Origin: Ceratopteris richardii
Taxonomy: Eukaryota > Streptophyta > Polypodiopsida > Polypodiales > Pteridaceae
Assembly (NCBI GenBank): GCA_020310875.1
Contig: CM035415.1
Coordinates: 908,532-972,531, forward strand
Direction of reading: 5' to 3'
Length of the DNA stretch: 64,000 bases
Positions 10,901 to 20,863 of this stretch are shown one piece after another. The notes under the pieces are model-generated. The model searched no databases and was not told where the DNA came from. It worked only from the letters and a program-made list of their open reading frames with translations. The first letter of the stretch is position 1; every line of letters starts with the position of its first letter. The translations under genes were made by a program, and so were the position numbers.

Positions 10901-13900
10901 AGAGGCATGGAGAGCTTACAAATGATGTAAGATTAGCCACACATGTGACCCCGAAGGAAGAAGGAAAGAAACGAAAGAAGAAAGAAGTCTCACCAGAAGA
11001 GGAAGAATCTTTGTTTGAGGTCCCTGAAAACTTTAAAAAATATGAGATAGACGATAGGAGGGTCATGATAAGAATGCCTAAACGGGAGGCACAATCAGGA
11101 GCGGCCTATGATAACAAAGAAACCACTAAAAAAATAGTGGTAGCCCTAGAAGAGGGAGAGGAGAGATGTACTTACATAGGACATGACCTGACGGAAGATG
11201 AAGAGCACGAATTGATAGCCTTGCTACGAGAATACAGAGATGTATTCGCTTGGAGCTACAAGGATTTGAAGGGTGTTGACCCAGACATATGCTCTCACAC
11301 AATTCCCATGACCTCAGATGCTAAACCCTCTAAGCAAAAGCCATACACATATAATGATAACTATGCTGCTAAGATCAAAGAAGAGATAGACCGCTTGGTG
11401 GAAGCCGGATTTATCTATGAAATTGAGCACACTGAATGGGTATCCCCCATTGTAGTGGTGCCCAAGAAGAACAACAAATTAAGAATATGCATTAACTTGA
11501 AGAAGGTTAATGCAGCCACTATTAGAGATAGCTATCCGCTGCCTATCACTGAGCATCTATTAGAAAGGGTAGCAGGCAAGGAGGTGTACAGCTTCCTGGA
11601 TGGGTTCTCTGGCTACAATCAAGTAGCCATTGCACCAGAAGATCAGCATAAGACGGCATTTGCCACAGAGTGGGGTATATTTGCTTTTCGGGTAATGCCA
11701 TTTGGGCTTACCAATGCACCGGCTACCTTTCAGAGATTAATGTGTCACGTGTTTAAAGAGTTCTTGAGGAAGAATTTGGAAGTCTATGTTGATGATCTTT
11801 GTGCTCATTCCAACATTAGACAGACCCATATACCCGAACTCAGACAGATCTTTGATAAATGCAGAGAATATCAAGTCTGCCTTAACCGAGAAAAGTGTGT
11901 TTTCATGGTCAGGCAAGGCAAAATTCTAGGGCACATAGTGTCTAAGAATAGCATATCCACTGATGAAGAGAAAGTGAGAGCCATCGCAGAACTACCTAGG
12001 CCAAGGAATGTCAAAGAAGTTCAAGCTTTCATGGGGCATTGTGGTTACTACCGCCGATTCATTCACATGTATGCTGTCATTGCAAAGCCCATGTACGGAC
12101 TTTTGACAAATTTTGAGTGGACTAATGAGTGTGAGAACTCCTTCAATGAGCTGAAGAAGTGATTGTGTTCAGCACCAATCTTGACCACACCAGATTGGAG
12201 CAAGCCATTCCATGTTCATGTGGATGCCTCCAATTATGCTATTGGATGCGTACTTGCCCAACCTACGGGTGAAGGGAACATGGATCTCCCTATTGCCTAT
12301 GCTAGTAGACAACTAAATGCAGCTGAACGGAATTATACCACCACTGAGAGGGAAGGACTAGGCATGGTGTATGCGGTTAAAAAGTTTAGACATTATTTGC
12401 TTGCAAATAAGTTTAAGTTTTTTACTGATCATCAAGCATTACTATACCTGGTAAACAAACCATGCAACACCGGAAGGTTAGTAAGATGGTTTCTCTTACT
12501 AATGGAGTATGACTTTGAGGTTGTGGTGAGGAAAGGTAGGACTCATTTTAGAGCAGACCATCTCTCTAGGCTCACATCCGGAGAGGCCCCACAAGGAGTG
12601 TCAGATGACTTACCTGATGCATACTTGTTCAATTTGGAAGTGGTGCCCCAATGGGCCAAGCCCTTAGTGCCAATACTTACATATGGACCTAATCATCCAA
12701 TAGTAAACACACAGGATAAGGAGGTAGTCAAAGCTCAAAAGTACCACATCATGGCTGGAAGTATGTACAAGCACACGGATCAAGGAATCTTGGCTTGTTG
12801 CGTAGAAGAGGACGAGTACGCTAAGTGGTTGCAATTAGCACATGTAGGTGCATTAGAGCAACACTACTCAAAACAACGAACCCTACAGACCCTGAGGAGA
12901 CTAGGAGTGCATTGGCCGACCATGGAAGCTGATGTCCAGAAGTTGTGCAAGGAATGCCCAATCTGCTGCACTAAACCACCTGTGGAACATGCCACTCTTT
13001 ATCAAGTGTCCATAGTGCCGGATTGGAGTGAACCCCTAGTATCCTTCTTGAGGACGAAAACATTTCCTCAAGATATGACTTTGGCCAGGCAAAGAAGTTT
13101 GGAACAAGAAGCCTTGGATTACACCATCATTGGTGATAATTTATACAAAAGGGGTAAGGATGGTTACCTGAGACTATTTTTCCATGAAGGTGAATACCTA
13201 AAGATCTTGGAAACAGCTCACCAGGGTGTAGCAGGAGGACATTTTGGTCCAGATAGGGTGATCAAAGCAATTCTATTTGCAGGATTTTGGTGGCCCACCC
13301 TTCACATGGACGCACATACCTATGTGAAGAGGTGTGAGATTTGTCAGCGAACCCAGTATCCTATACGCAGAGATGAGATGCCACTGAAGCCTATGATGGG
13401 CGGACGTGCATTCTCTAAGTGGGGAATAGACTTTGTAGGTCCTATCAATCCCCCAGCTAAGGGTTCCCATGCTGAGTATATCATCGTTGCCACGGATTAT
13501 CTAACCAAGTGGGTAGAGGTAAAAGCCACAACGAAGAACGACGCTCAGACAACTGCTAAATTCTTGTTTGAGAACGTATTCACAAGATACGGGCTACCCA
13601 TAGAGCTAGTTAGTGATAGAGGCACTCACTTCTTGAATGAAGTTATTGAAAATTTGCTCCAAGAATTCTTGGTAGTGCATAAAAAGTCTGCCCCCTATCA
13701 CCCTCAAGCCAACGGGCAAGCCGAAAGCACCAATAAGATCCTATGCAATGTATTGACAAAATTAGTGAACAATAAACGCTCTGATTGGGACAAACAGCTA
13801 CACCATGCTGTTTGGGCATACCGAGTCGCCTACAAAACGGTACTCCAAGCCACCCCCTTTCAGATGGTATTTGGCCAAAACGCCGTGCTACCATTGGACT

Positions 13901-15165
13901 TCTTAATACCTAGATTGAAAGTAGCACAAGAGCAAGAATGGACGGGTCATGAACTCTCCTCTAGACTTTTTGACCTTGAACGATTAGGAGAAACAAGACT
14001 GAGAGCAGCTTCAGGTGAACGTACCCATAAGATAGTGGACCGACGACCTTTTGTGACCCTAGAAATAGGACAAAGAGACAGCACAACAAGCGTGAGAGCT
14101 TTAATTGATTCAAGAGCAGCCACAAGTGCAGTTCGACTTTCTTATTGCCAGCAGCTGCAATTGGAGGTAAAACCCCTAGAAGCATATCTGATAGGATTAG
14201 GAGGTGTTGAAACCCCTTGCATGGGAGAGGTGGATCTTCCCCTCTACATACAAGAGGTCCTCATGCCAGCAACAGTGCTAGTGTGTGAAGACGAGGATCT
14301 GACCGAACCTCTTGTCTTAGGCCAAGACTGGATCTATGATCACGCAGTCAACCTCAACCTAAGAAGTGGACTTCTTCAGGCTTGGGTAGGCCAAAGCCGT
14401 CTCACGATTGAATTAGAAAATCAAGCACTCAAACCAATAGAGCAGGCACCAACTCCTGGTCCCTCCAGGAATCCACATGAAGATAACAATGTTGTTCTTG
14501 TACAAACTTCTATGGTGCAGAGGATTGTCAATCTTACTGAAGGTACAGGAGCCAATAAGGAGTTCCTAACTGATCCAAAGAAGATTCTAAACGAGCAGAC
14601 CGAACATCACTTGACACGAAGGAGGTTGCTGATCAAGAGGCAGGAGCGCCAACTCGTGCAACACGGAGCACCTCGTGGCGCGAAGCAGATCTGGATACGC
14701 AAGGATGGAAAACCCACAACTCTAATAGCAGACTCTCAAGGTGACAAGAAACGAGCCTCACCATCAAGGAACAAAGTGAAGAAGCCCCCTAGGATAACCC
14801 CTAGGCATACCATTTCTATTTGGGTTCCTAAGCGGTCAATGAAAGCCATCCCTAATGCTAGACAGATATGGGTGCCCAAGGCCTGCTTACAAGCCCAAAT
14901 TACTTCACCTTCAGGCACTAGGTTGAAGCAACTTTCACAAGCACTCGTGGCCAACAACTCAGAAAATGAAAAGATACCTACACCTCTAACTGTCTCCACT
15001 CCCATCAACCCTAGGAATGTCTGGAAATGGGTACCCAAAAGGTCCCAAATACATCACACTCTCATCCAGAAATCTTCACCTGTCTTTAGTTCTAAGAGCT
15101 ACGAATCCTCTATCAAAGTTTGGAGAATTAAACTGTGTATTAAACCCCCTGACCCAATTCTGTAA
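8000..15165 (+). CDS. pol: Gypsy pol region (PR-RT-RH-H2C2x2-IN-second PR-like)
   Basis: This polyprotein makes and integrates the DNA copy. Domains in order are as follows. Two CCHC knuckles (CFRCQGDHLIRDC, CQDCGKEHLLRDC) lie at 8455-8585. A charged coiled-coil-like stretch is near 8770-8880, followed by a long Pro-rich linker. Retropepsin (ILDSGAGVAIATT) lies at about 10050-10330. Reverse transcriptase spans about 11340-12150, with the Y-V-D-D box at 11785-11796. RNase H (HVDASNYAIG, FTDHQAL) lies at about 12190-12570. Two H2C2 zinc modules follow at about 12720-12990 and 13090-13360, then the integrase core (WGIDFVGP, SDRGTHFLNE, YHPQANGQAEST) at about 13415-13900. A second retropepsin-like module lies at about 14040-14400. 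A basic tail with repeated W-V-P-K motifs runs to the end. No chromodomain was recognised. The region is long for pol, mostly open, and broken only about once or twice. Confidence 0.9.
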
Positions 15166-15396
15166 ATCCGTCCACTCTAACACAGGAGCAGTTATGAGCC
15201 CATTGCATAACCAAAGTATGCATCTAGGATGACACTGACCTCTAATCACCACTCACACCTATCACAAACACTTCACCACTAACCACTGACCTCCGGGATT
15301 GTCATGTTAGTATTGTGAAGGGAACACCATTACATCTTGTTTCCTATGCAACACTAATGTGCCTTTCTTCTTCCAGCAGATAAGCAACCTACTCTC
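15166..15396 (+). other. Short spacer between Gypsy pol and the 3' coding region
   Basis: About 230 bp with no recognised domain. In elements that express a 3' gene from a spliced RNA, a splice acceptor would be expected here. Pyrimidine-rich tracts ending in CAG occur near 15360-15380, but this is suggestive only. Confidence 0.35.
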
Positions 15397-17335
15397 ATGG
15401 CAACAGCGGCAGGCACAAGCTCTCAGGCAGGCTCTGGTGCTCAAATCAATTGGGATGCCATGCCGGTGGAGGCCCCACCAACAGCTCGGCCTGAAGAGTT
15501 CGTGAATGTGCGGAGAATTCCTATTCCAGATCCACCAAATGGCCTAACCGAAAGAGTAAAGGGGCATTCTCACTGGTTCAATGAGATGCCAGGAGATTTG
15601 GGAGACGCGGATCATATCTGGGAATCCAAGATGGAATGTGGAGGAGTGTGGTGGACCTTCCAGTTCTTCTCACGAGAATTCGAAGCATTGCAAAATGCAG
15701 CTCCACTTCAAGATATCTAGCAAAAAGCAGGATTACAAACTTATTTTAGTGAAGCTCTGCCTAAACCCGACTTCCTCAGGTGCTACTACCTAATTGCCAC
15801 ACTTAAGCCGACAGGTGATAAAGATCATTCAGGCACATTCTGGGTGCCCTCCTTGTCAAATCTGGAGGAAATGAGGAAATTCAAATTAAATGTTACTTTA
15901 ATCAGGGAAGCACTTCAGATGTATGGCACGCATGTACCTTCTGACCGCGACCCCTTGATACCTGAGTCGATGAAAAGCAATAGAATCAAGAAGCTAAAAG
16001 AAATGTGCGCCCTCACCCCCAACATCGCCATACCTTTGCGGATGTGCCTCCAACACTTCGCATTCCCAGCTCAGGACCGTTTCACCCAACCTCACAAGAA
16101 AATATGGTATGGACTATATCTAGCAAAGACTGGAAGCTTGCCCATTAAGATGCCTGTATGGATCTTGGACCAAGTGTATGAGGCAGGCAAGCGGGGAGTG
16201 AGGAAGCCTACTTTACATGGCTGTTGTGCGCTTACAAGAATTATCTATAGATGTCTTGCATATGACGTGCCGGTTGCCAGAGCCCTAAAATATGCACAAC
16301 TGGAGTTGTTCAAAGGGCGGAAGTCAGGGAGCCAGCTTGCAAAACGAATGCGTGGATCTCTCTCCCAGGTAATGATCCCTCAAGAAGCCACGACCGAAGC
16401 TTCTCCCCGACCAGAAGCTCAGGTTGCACCTTTCACGATTCATCTTCAAGGAGTTCAAGCTGGGGATGTGGTACAACCCGCTCCATCCGCCCCTCCACTA
16501 CCTACCGATGAAGAGTTTGCATCTATGGCCACCTTCACAGAGGATCCAAACTTTGATTTTGAAAGATTCCTGCAGACGGTCCACCTATCAGACAGTGAAG
16601 GTTCCCCTGACAATGTTGATCCGGGAGCATCAGTCCAAAGAGAACAGCCACGGGGCGAGACAAGCAGAGTACATGGGGAAGAGGTGGCACAACATCCTCA
16701 TGACCCAAACACACAAGTTCAGGAAGGTGCGCAAAGAAATGAACCAGAAGACAGTGAAGAGGAGGCCCCTGCCTACACGGCACAACTCAAACGGCTATAC
16801 AAGACAATCAAGCAGGTACAGAGAAGACATAAGATGACAGAAGAGGCGAATAGAGCTCTAGTGAACCAAATGCTTCAAACCGAGAATGTCGACTCACATT
16901 TTGTGGAATCATTGAATCTATTGGCAGAGACATGTGGGATCGGGGAAGCATTGAGGACAATGGTCTATCAGGAAAACCCTACCGATGATCAACGAAGGAT
17001 TGATACACGGCCACGACGAGGGAAAATGATTCAAATGGAAGTCTCTACTGCCTTGCCTACCACAATTTCAGAGGATGTTCACATGACGAGCCCAAGTCCC
17101 ACTGACGAACAAGATGTAATTACTCAGGTACCATCTCCACCGTCACCTTCCATTCAACCCTCAGAACCCTTCTCCACTAGCCTTTCTGAACAACCGATAT
17201 CCACCCATCATGAAACCATTGTACACACCTCTGTTTTTACATCCTTCCCTTTACCCACATCCATCACTTCCACCCAAATTTTTGAACCTCACACCGGTCA
17301 TCCTGCCACCGATCAAAAACCATAATAGGTCACCC
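15397..17335 (+). CDS. Extra Gypsy 3' coding region, first part, unknown function
   Basis: Mostly open sequence after pol, beginning MATAAGTSSQAG, with about one break. The first 270 or so residues look like a compact folded domain (FQFFSREFEALQ, LRMCLQHFAFPAQDRF, KKIWYGLYLAK, CCALTRIIYRC). An acidic, Ser/Pro/Thr-rich linker follows, with a short basic helix near 16780-16850. No signal peptide or membrane segment was seen, so an envelope-type protein is not supported. Athila/Tat elements often carry additional ORFs here (family knowledge). I do not recognise this domain and assign no function. Confidence 0.7.
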
Positions 17336-17897
17336 TTCCTATCTCCTCGCCCTTGGACAACCACTTGCCACTAGCCAGACCTCAGCCCATCCTTTTCCAT
17401 TCACCCACACCCAAACCCTATCCACCACTTCCCTGGTAACTGCCTCATACTCAACCCAAGTCACACAACCGTCATTCTGGACAAACCTTGTAAATATACT
17501 CCAACAGGTGGATAATTATAATAAAAAGTCCCTTTCCCAACCCCACTCCCCTACATTCACTGCCACCACTATCACACCACCCACCATCCCTGTATTCACA
17601 GTTCACGAATCACACACTCTCACGTCCGATCCCATGGACATCTCACCATCCATAGGATCACCCACCACCACTGTTATTCCAACGTCACCACGTGTCATTT
17701 CACTCACGTCACCATTTCGAAACCCTGTAGGCACAACATCCACTTTTCCCTTTCCCATCTCCCGACCCCTTGCATCTCCCACCCTTACCCCTGCACCCAC
17801 CTCATTTAGTCATGCACTCAACACCATGCTCGAAGTTGCTGCCCAACTTAAATAGGAATACAGGTTATTAGAAGAAAACAATAAAGAGCTCTGTACT
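17336..17897 (+). other. Pro/Ser/Thr-rich linker inside the Gypsy 3' coding region
   Basis: A C-rich, G-poor stretch coding for Pro/Ser/Thr-rich sequence in at least one frame, for example around 17510-17850. It connects the two folded parts of the 3' region and shows no recognised domain. The coding is broken here. Confidence 0.5.
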
Positions 17898-19661
17898 TTG
17901 TCATCCCACCTCCAGGCATGTGTCACTGCCTTGGAGTTGTCTAATACGGAATTACAGCAGGAGGTGACCACCCTCCAACAATATCAGGTGGAGCTCGAGT
18001 CCACACATACAGAGAAGAGTAGGGCAACAGAAGAACAACTTAGAGATCAGCTAGCCCGTAATGCTGGACTACAGCGAAACATGGCTCTACTCCGACGCCA
18101 TTTAGCGGCTGCTCAAGAAGAAAACAAAAGACTACAGCAACAAAATCAAGACAACCTTGAAGCAGCCATTGACAATACTCTAAGGGCACCCATCGACCCT
18201 GCTAAATTCCAAGCCATCCCCTCAGAAAACATACAACAAATATTGGAAACCTATGCCAATCTCTTAGAAGCACATGATCAGCTTGCTGACCAAGTCAAAG
18301 ACCTACAGAAAGCCCAAGTGCCTACACCACACCAACGAGAACCTAACGAGATGGCCAACGCTGCAACCTCACCAGAGCCAGAATTATCAGTAACCAATGA
18401 AGTACTAGAGCTACGTCAGCAGGTGGCCGAGTTAAAAATTAAGTTGTTACAATATGAACGACCCCCCTCCCCACCTGATCAGCCAAGTGAAGAGGAAACT
18501 ATTGTCATTCCGGTGGAAGAAACATTCGAAGATAATTATGAGCCACAACCTCTTCCAGGTGGCAGGATCACTGAAGAGGGACAGGATACATATGAGGAAC
18601 CCCCGTCAGCATGGATGAAGCAGGTAGAGGAGATGGGCCACACTCACGAAGAGCGTGTTGCAACTCAGATGCTAGCCATGAAAACCATAGAGGAGACCAT
18701 ACTCAAGTCTGAATATTTCTCGAACTTGACTCCTAGGCGGTTGATAACTAGCTCAAAGTTACAATATAAACCTTATTTTGTATTGTTGGCGGACTACAAT
18801 GCTGAGATCAAACGCATAACCAACAAGTGCCCTACTTTCGCCACCCAGTTCGAACCAGAAGATATACCAGAGGAAGCCAAAAAAGGGGCGATATTCCAAC
18901 CTACTTGGAGGCAAAGGTTACTTGAAACATATCCGGAAATGCTTAGAACATGGGATCACGCTCCCATGCATTTGAAGTATAACCCTTGTTATGGGCCAGT
19001 ACAAAGAAGAAGATCATGGAAAGCCTTCGCCATCAAGGTTCAGAACAATGTAAACTGTAGAGAATGGCTTAATTACCCCACCATTGCACCCCCAACCGGC
19101 ACCCCCACAATATCTTACATGATTGCAACCATCAGACATTGGATGCCACGCCTCCACCCCATGCCAGATGTAGCTGCCCCGATGATGCTCAAGATATTCG
19201 ATATGATGCAGGTGGTGCTCAAAACTTTCCGCAATGTATGTCATATTCAGCCTCCGATTCTCGGGTTTGTTAATGGTAATTATGACCTGCTATATGATAT
19301 GAGCACCACCCCGAGCATACGCGCTGCTTATGCATGGCACGCACGCATCAGATATCTCCCTGCCTGCTATAAGCAAACTTTCGATGATATGTTCACCACA
19401 GGGTTCTGGGAAGCACACTCAGAGGTGTTCGCGCCAAGGCCCACCCATTTGTTACATCTCTTTGCATGCGAACAAACGATGCACTCAGAACTCTACACAA
19501 CGCCACAACCGGACATACCGGGTGCAGTCAATTGGGAGGCCCTCCAGAGAGACTTGGTTTGGGGACTACGCATCAAGGAACAAGAAGTGGCAACCGACCT
19601 CCTGCAGAAGTACATTGATCAAAGAGTGGAGCAGAGGTCTGTCAGAGGCGACAGACGCTAG
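17898..19661 (+). CDS. Extra Gypsy 3' coding region, second part: coiled coil plus unknown domain
   Basis: About 587 codons. Residues 1-105 form a strong heptad pattern (LEQLRDQLARN-type runs, LLRRHLAAAQEENKRLQQQ) that predicts a parallel coiled coil. A second shorter coil lies near residues 165-190 (EVLELRQQVAELKIKLL). An acidic Pro-rich linker follows. Residues about 245-560 look like a globular, Trp/Tyr/His-rich domain (FQPTWRQRLLETYPEMLRTW, SWKAFAIKVQNNVNCREWL, AWHARIRYLPACY). The product should be cytoplasmic or nuclear, since no signal peptide or transmembrane helix is evident. It ends just before the polypurine tract. The domain is not one I recognise. A structural or accessory role is inference from its place in the element. 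Confidence 0.75.
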   Translation: MSSHLQACVTALELSNTELQQEVTTLQQYQVELESTHTEKSRATEEQLRDQLARNAGLQRNMALLRRHLAAAQEENKRLQQQNQDNLEAAIDNTLRAPIDPAKFQAIPSENIQQILETYANLLEAHDQLADQVKDLQKAQVPTPHQREPNEMANAATSPEPELSVTNEVLELRQQVAELKIKLLQYERPPSPPDQPSEEETIVIPVEETFEDNYEPQPLPGGRITEEGQDTYEEPPSAWMKQVEEMGHTHEERVATQMLAMKTIEETILKSEYFSNLTPRRLITSSKLQYKPYFVLLADYNAEIKRITNKCPTFATQFEPEDIPEEAKKGAIFQPTWRQRLLETYPEMLRTWDHAPMHLKYNPCYGPVQRRRSWKAFAIKVQNNVNCREWLNYPTIAPPTGTPTISYMIATIRHWMPRLHPMPDVAAPMMLKIFDMMQVVLKTFRNVCHIQPPILGFVNGNYDLLYDMSTTPSIRAAYAWHARIRYLPACYKQTFDDMFTTGFWEAHSEVFAPRPTHLLHLFACEQTMHSELYTTPQPDIPGAVNWEALQRDLVWGLRIKEQEVATDLLQKYIDQRVEQRSVRGDRR

Positions 19662-19672
19662 GGGGGGGAGAG
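19660..19672 (+). other. Polypurine tract of the Gypsy element
   Basis: AGGGGGGGGAGAG lies immediately before the 3' LTR start. It is the usual RNase H-resistant primer for plus-strand DNA. Confidence 0.9.
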
Positions 19673-20256
19673 TGTTGGCAGTATACGAGAAGAAGCAAGT
19701 ACGAGCATACAAGCAGATCTAGCACTAAGGCAACCCTTTATTTTTTTTTTTCAAAACCCTTACACCATTTAAAAGTGATTCTCATCACTAAAAACCCCTG
19801 TAAATACCATTTTCACCTTTTTGTAGCTCCATTTTGTACAAGCCGAGGAGTCCTCGAGCTTGAGGAGCCTTAGAAGTAGTTGCCTGCCAATTTTCATAAT
19901 TTTTAGATCTCGTTTGAGCCCTCAAATAAGCCCTGGAACCTAATTTTTAACGAGGCCGGACACTAGGTCTGGACAGGGCCAAAGCTAGTCAAAAACTATA
20001 AATAGAGCTAGAGAGCTCATTTTTGGGGGAGCTTCTTGTAGTTTTGAGCTTGTATGAGAACTTTGTTGCAATAGAAGTGATTCCATTGTCTTACTCTCTT
20101 TGTTCTTGCCGTGTGTGCGCGTGTGTGTGTATGTGTGTGCATGTTAGTGTGCTTCTCACTCACACATTTGTGCCTTCACTTGCTCGAGGTCTTCATACCA
20201 TCCTCACGTCTTCCCGGATTGACATTAAAGGAGGTGCTACTCATCACTGAGCTACA
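19673..20256 (+). repeat. 3' LTR of the Gypsy element
   Basis: Near-identical to 3816-4397, with the same TGTTGGCAG start and GAGCTACA end and the TATA-like box at 19998. It is followed by AGTGG, the right copy of the target duplication. Confidence 0.96.
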
Positions 20257-20565
20257 AGTGGTCATGCCGGTATATGTCAGGGATACTTCATTGAGTTGTA
20301 CTAGATTTATCTATCAAGAGTGATGGCACATTTGTTTCTTGCCAGCTCACTCATTCGCGGACATTAGATTTTTCCTTATGTACTAATCTTTATATATTGC
20401 ACTTGTTGTATTCTTGCTTTTAGGTCATTCTTGTGTATTCCTTTTATGTAATAGAAGAAGAAGAAGAAGATCATTCTTCATTGCCTCAATCTGTGTGTGT
20501 GTGCTCCTCTTTGAGTGTGAGAGTGTGTGTGAGCTCTCTTCCTTATCTCCTTCCTCGTGACACTT
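20257..20565 (+). repeat. Copia 3' LTR, right part (resumes after the Gypsy)
   Basis: Sequence downstream of the Gypsy that should continue the LTR begun at 3738. It has a polyadenylation-like AT-rich stretch near 20390-20450, an AAG run at 20455-20470 and GT-rich U5-like sequence. The right end is placed near GTGACA at about 20560 only by its CA ending, and no second LTR is available to confirm it. Confidence 0.5.
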
Positions 20566-20649
20566 TTGTGGTTTGATTCCACATAGCTTGGCACTTCCTT
20601 ACACATGAGTGCTAGCTCCTTATTCACCGCATCACTCCTCGGGGGGATT
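20566..20649 (+). other. 3' internal end and polypurine tract of another LTR element
   Basis: A short stretch ending in CTCGGGGGGATT, a purine-rich tract placed directly before TGTTGACA. This is the usual arrangement at the 3' end of an LTR element. Confidence 0.4.
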
Positions 20650-20863
20650 TGTTGACATATTTCGGCAATGATGTGTGCGAACACACTAGGACCTCTAGGG
20701 AGCTTTTTCCCCTTTTTATGAGGTTTTTTCCCCCTAGCTTGTATATACACCTATAACCCTAACAAGTCACTTATCTTTGTAAATTTTCTTGGCAATAGAT
20801 TAAGTATTGTGTGTTTTGCTCCAAGCTTCATCTTCTTCCTTATGTTGTTCACGTGCTTCAACA
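20650..20863 (+). repeat. Probable LTR of about 214 bp (TGTTGA...TCAACA)
   Basis: The termini TGTTGACA and TTCAACA are inverted relative to each other, and a polypurine tract precedes the left end. The second LTR was not found in the window, so the right boundary is tentative. Confidence 0.4.

Larger units (their letters stand above)
3816..20256 (+). mobile_element. Gypsy LTR retrotransposon, about 16.4 kb, Athila/Tat-like, nearly whole
   Basis: The element is bounded by LTRs of 582 and 584 bp that begin TGTTGGCAG and end GAGCTACA. It is flanked by the 5-bp target duplication AGTGG (3811-3815 and 20257-20261). Inside are a tRNA-Asp-type primer site, a leader with tandem repeats, gag, pol (protease, RT, RNase H, integrase), about 4.3 kb of extra 3' coding sequence, and a polypurine tract next to the 3' LTR. 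By eye the LTRs differ at about five positions plus one dinucleotide-repeat length change (about 1%), so the insertion is recent. The coding regions carry only a handful of breaks. The Asp primer site, the absence of an obvious chromodomain and the extra 3' region suggest the Athila/Tat group (inference). It sits inside the 3' LTR of a Copia element. Confidence 0.95.

Noticed and set aside
16424-16837. Open frame overlapping the Gypsy 3' coding region in another frame
   Set aside because: A shadow of the longer frame, with no independent domain or start context.
15397-19661. Envelope gene in the Gypsy 3' region
   Set aside because: No signal peptide, transmembrane helix or cysteine-rich ectodomain is seen. 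The second part is dominated by coiled coils and charged linkers.
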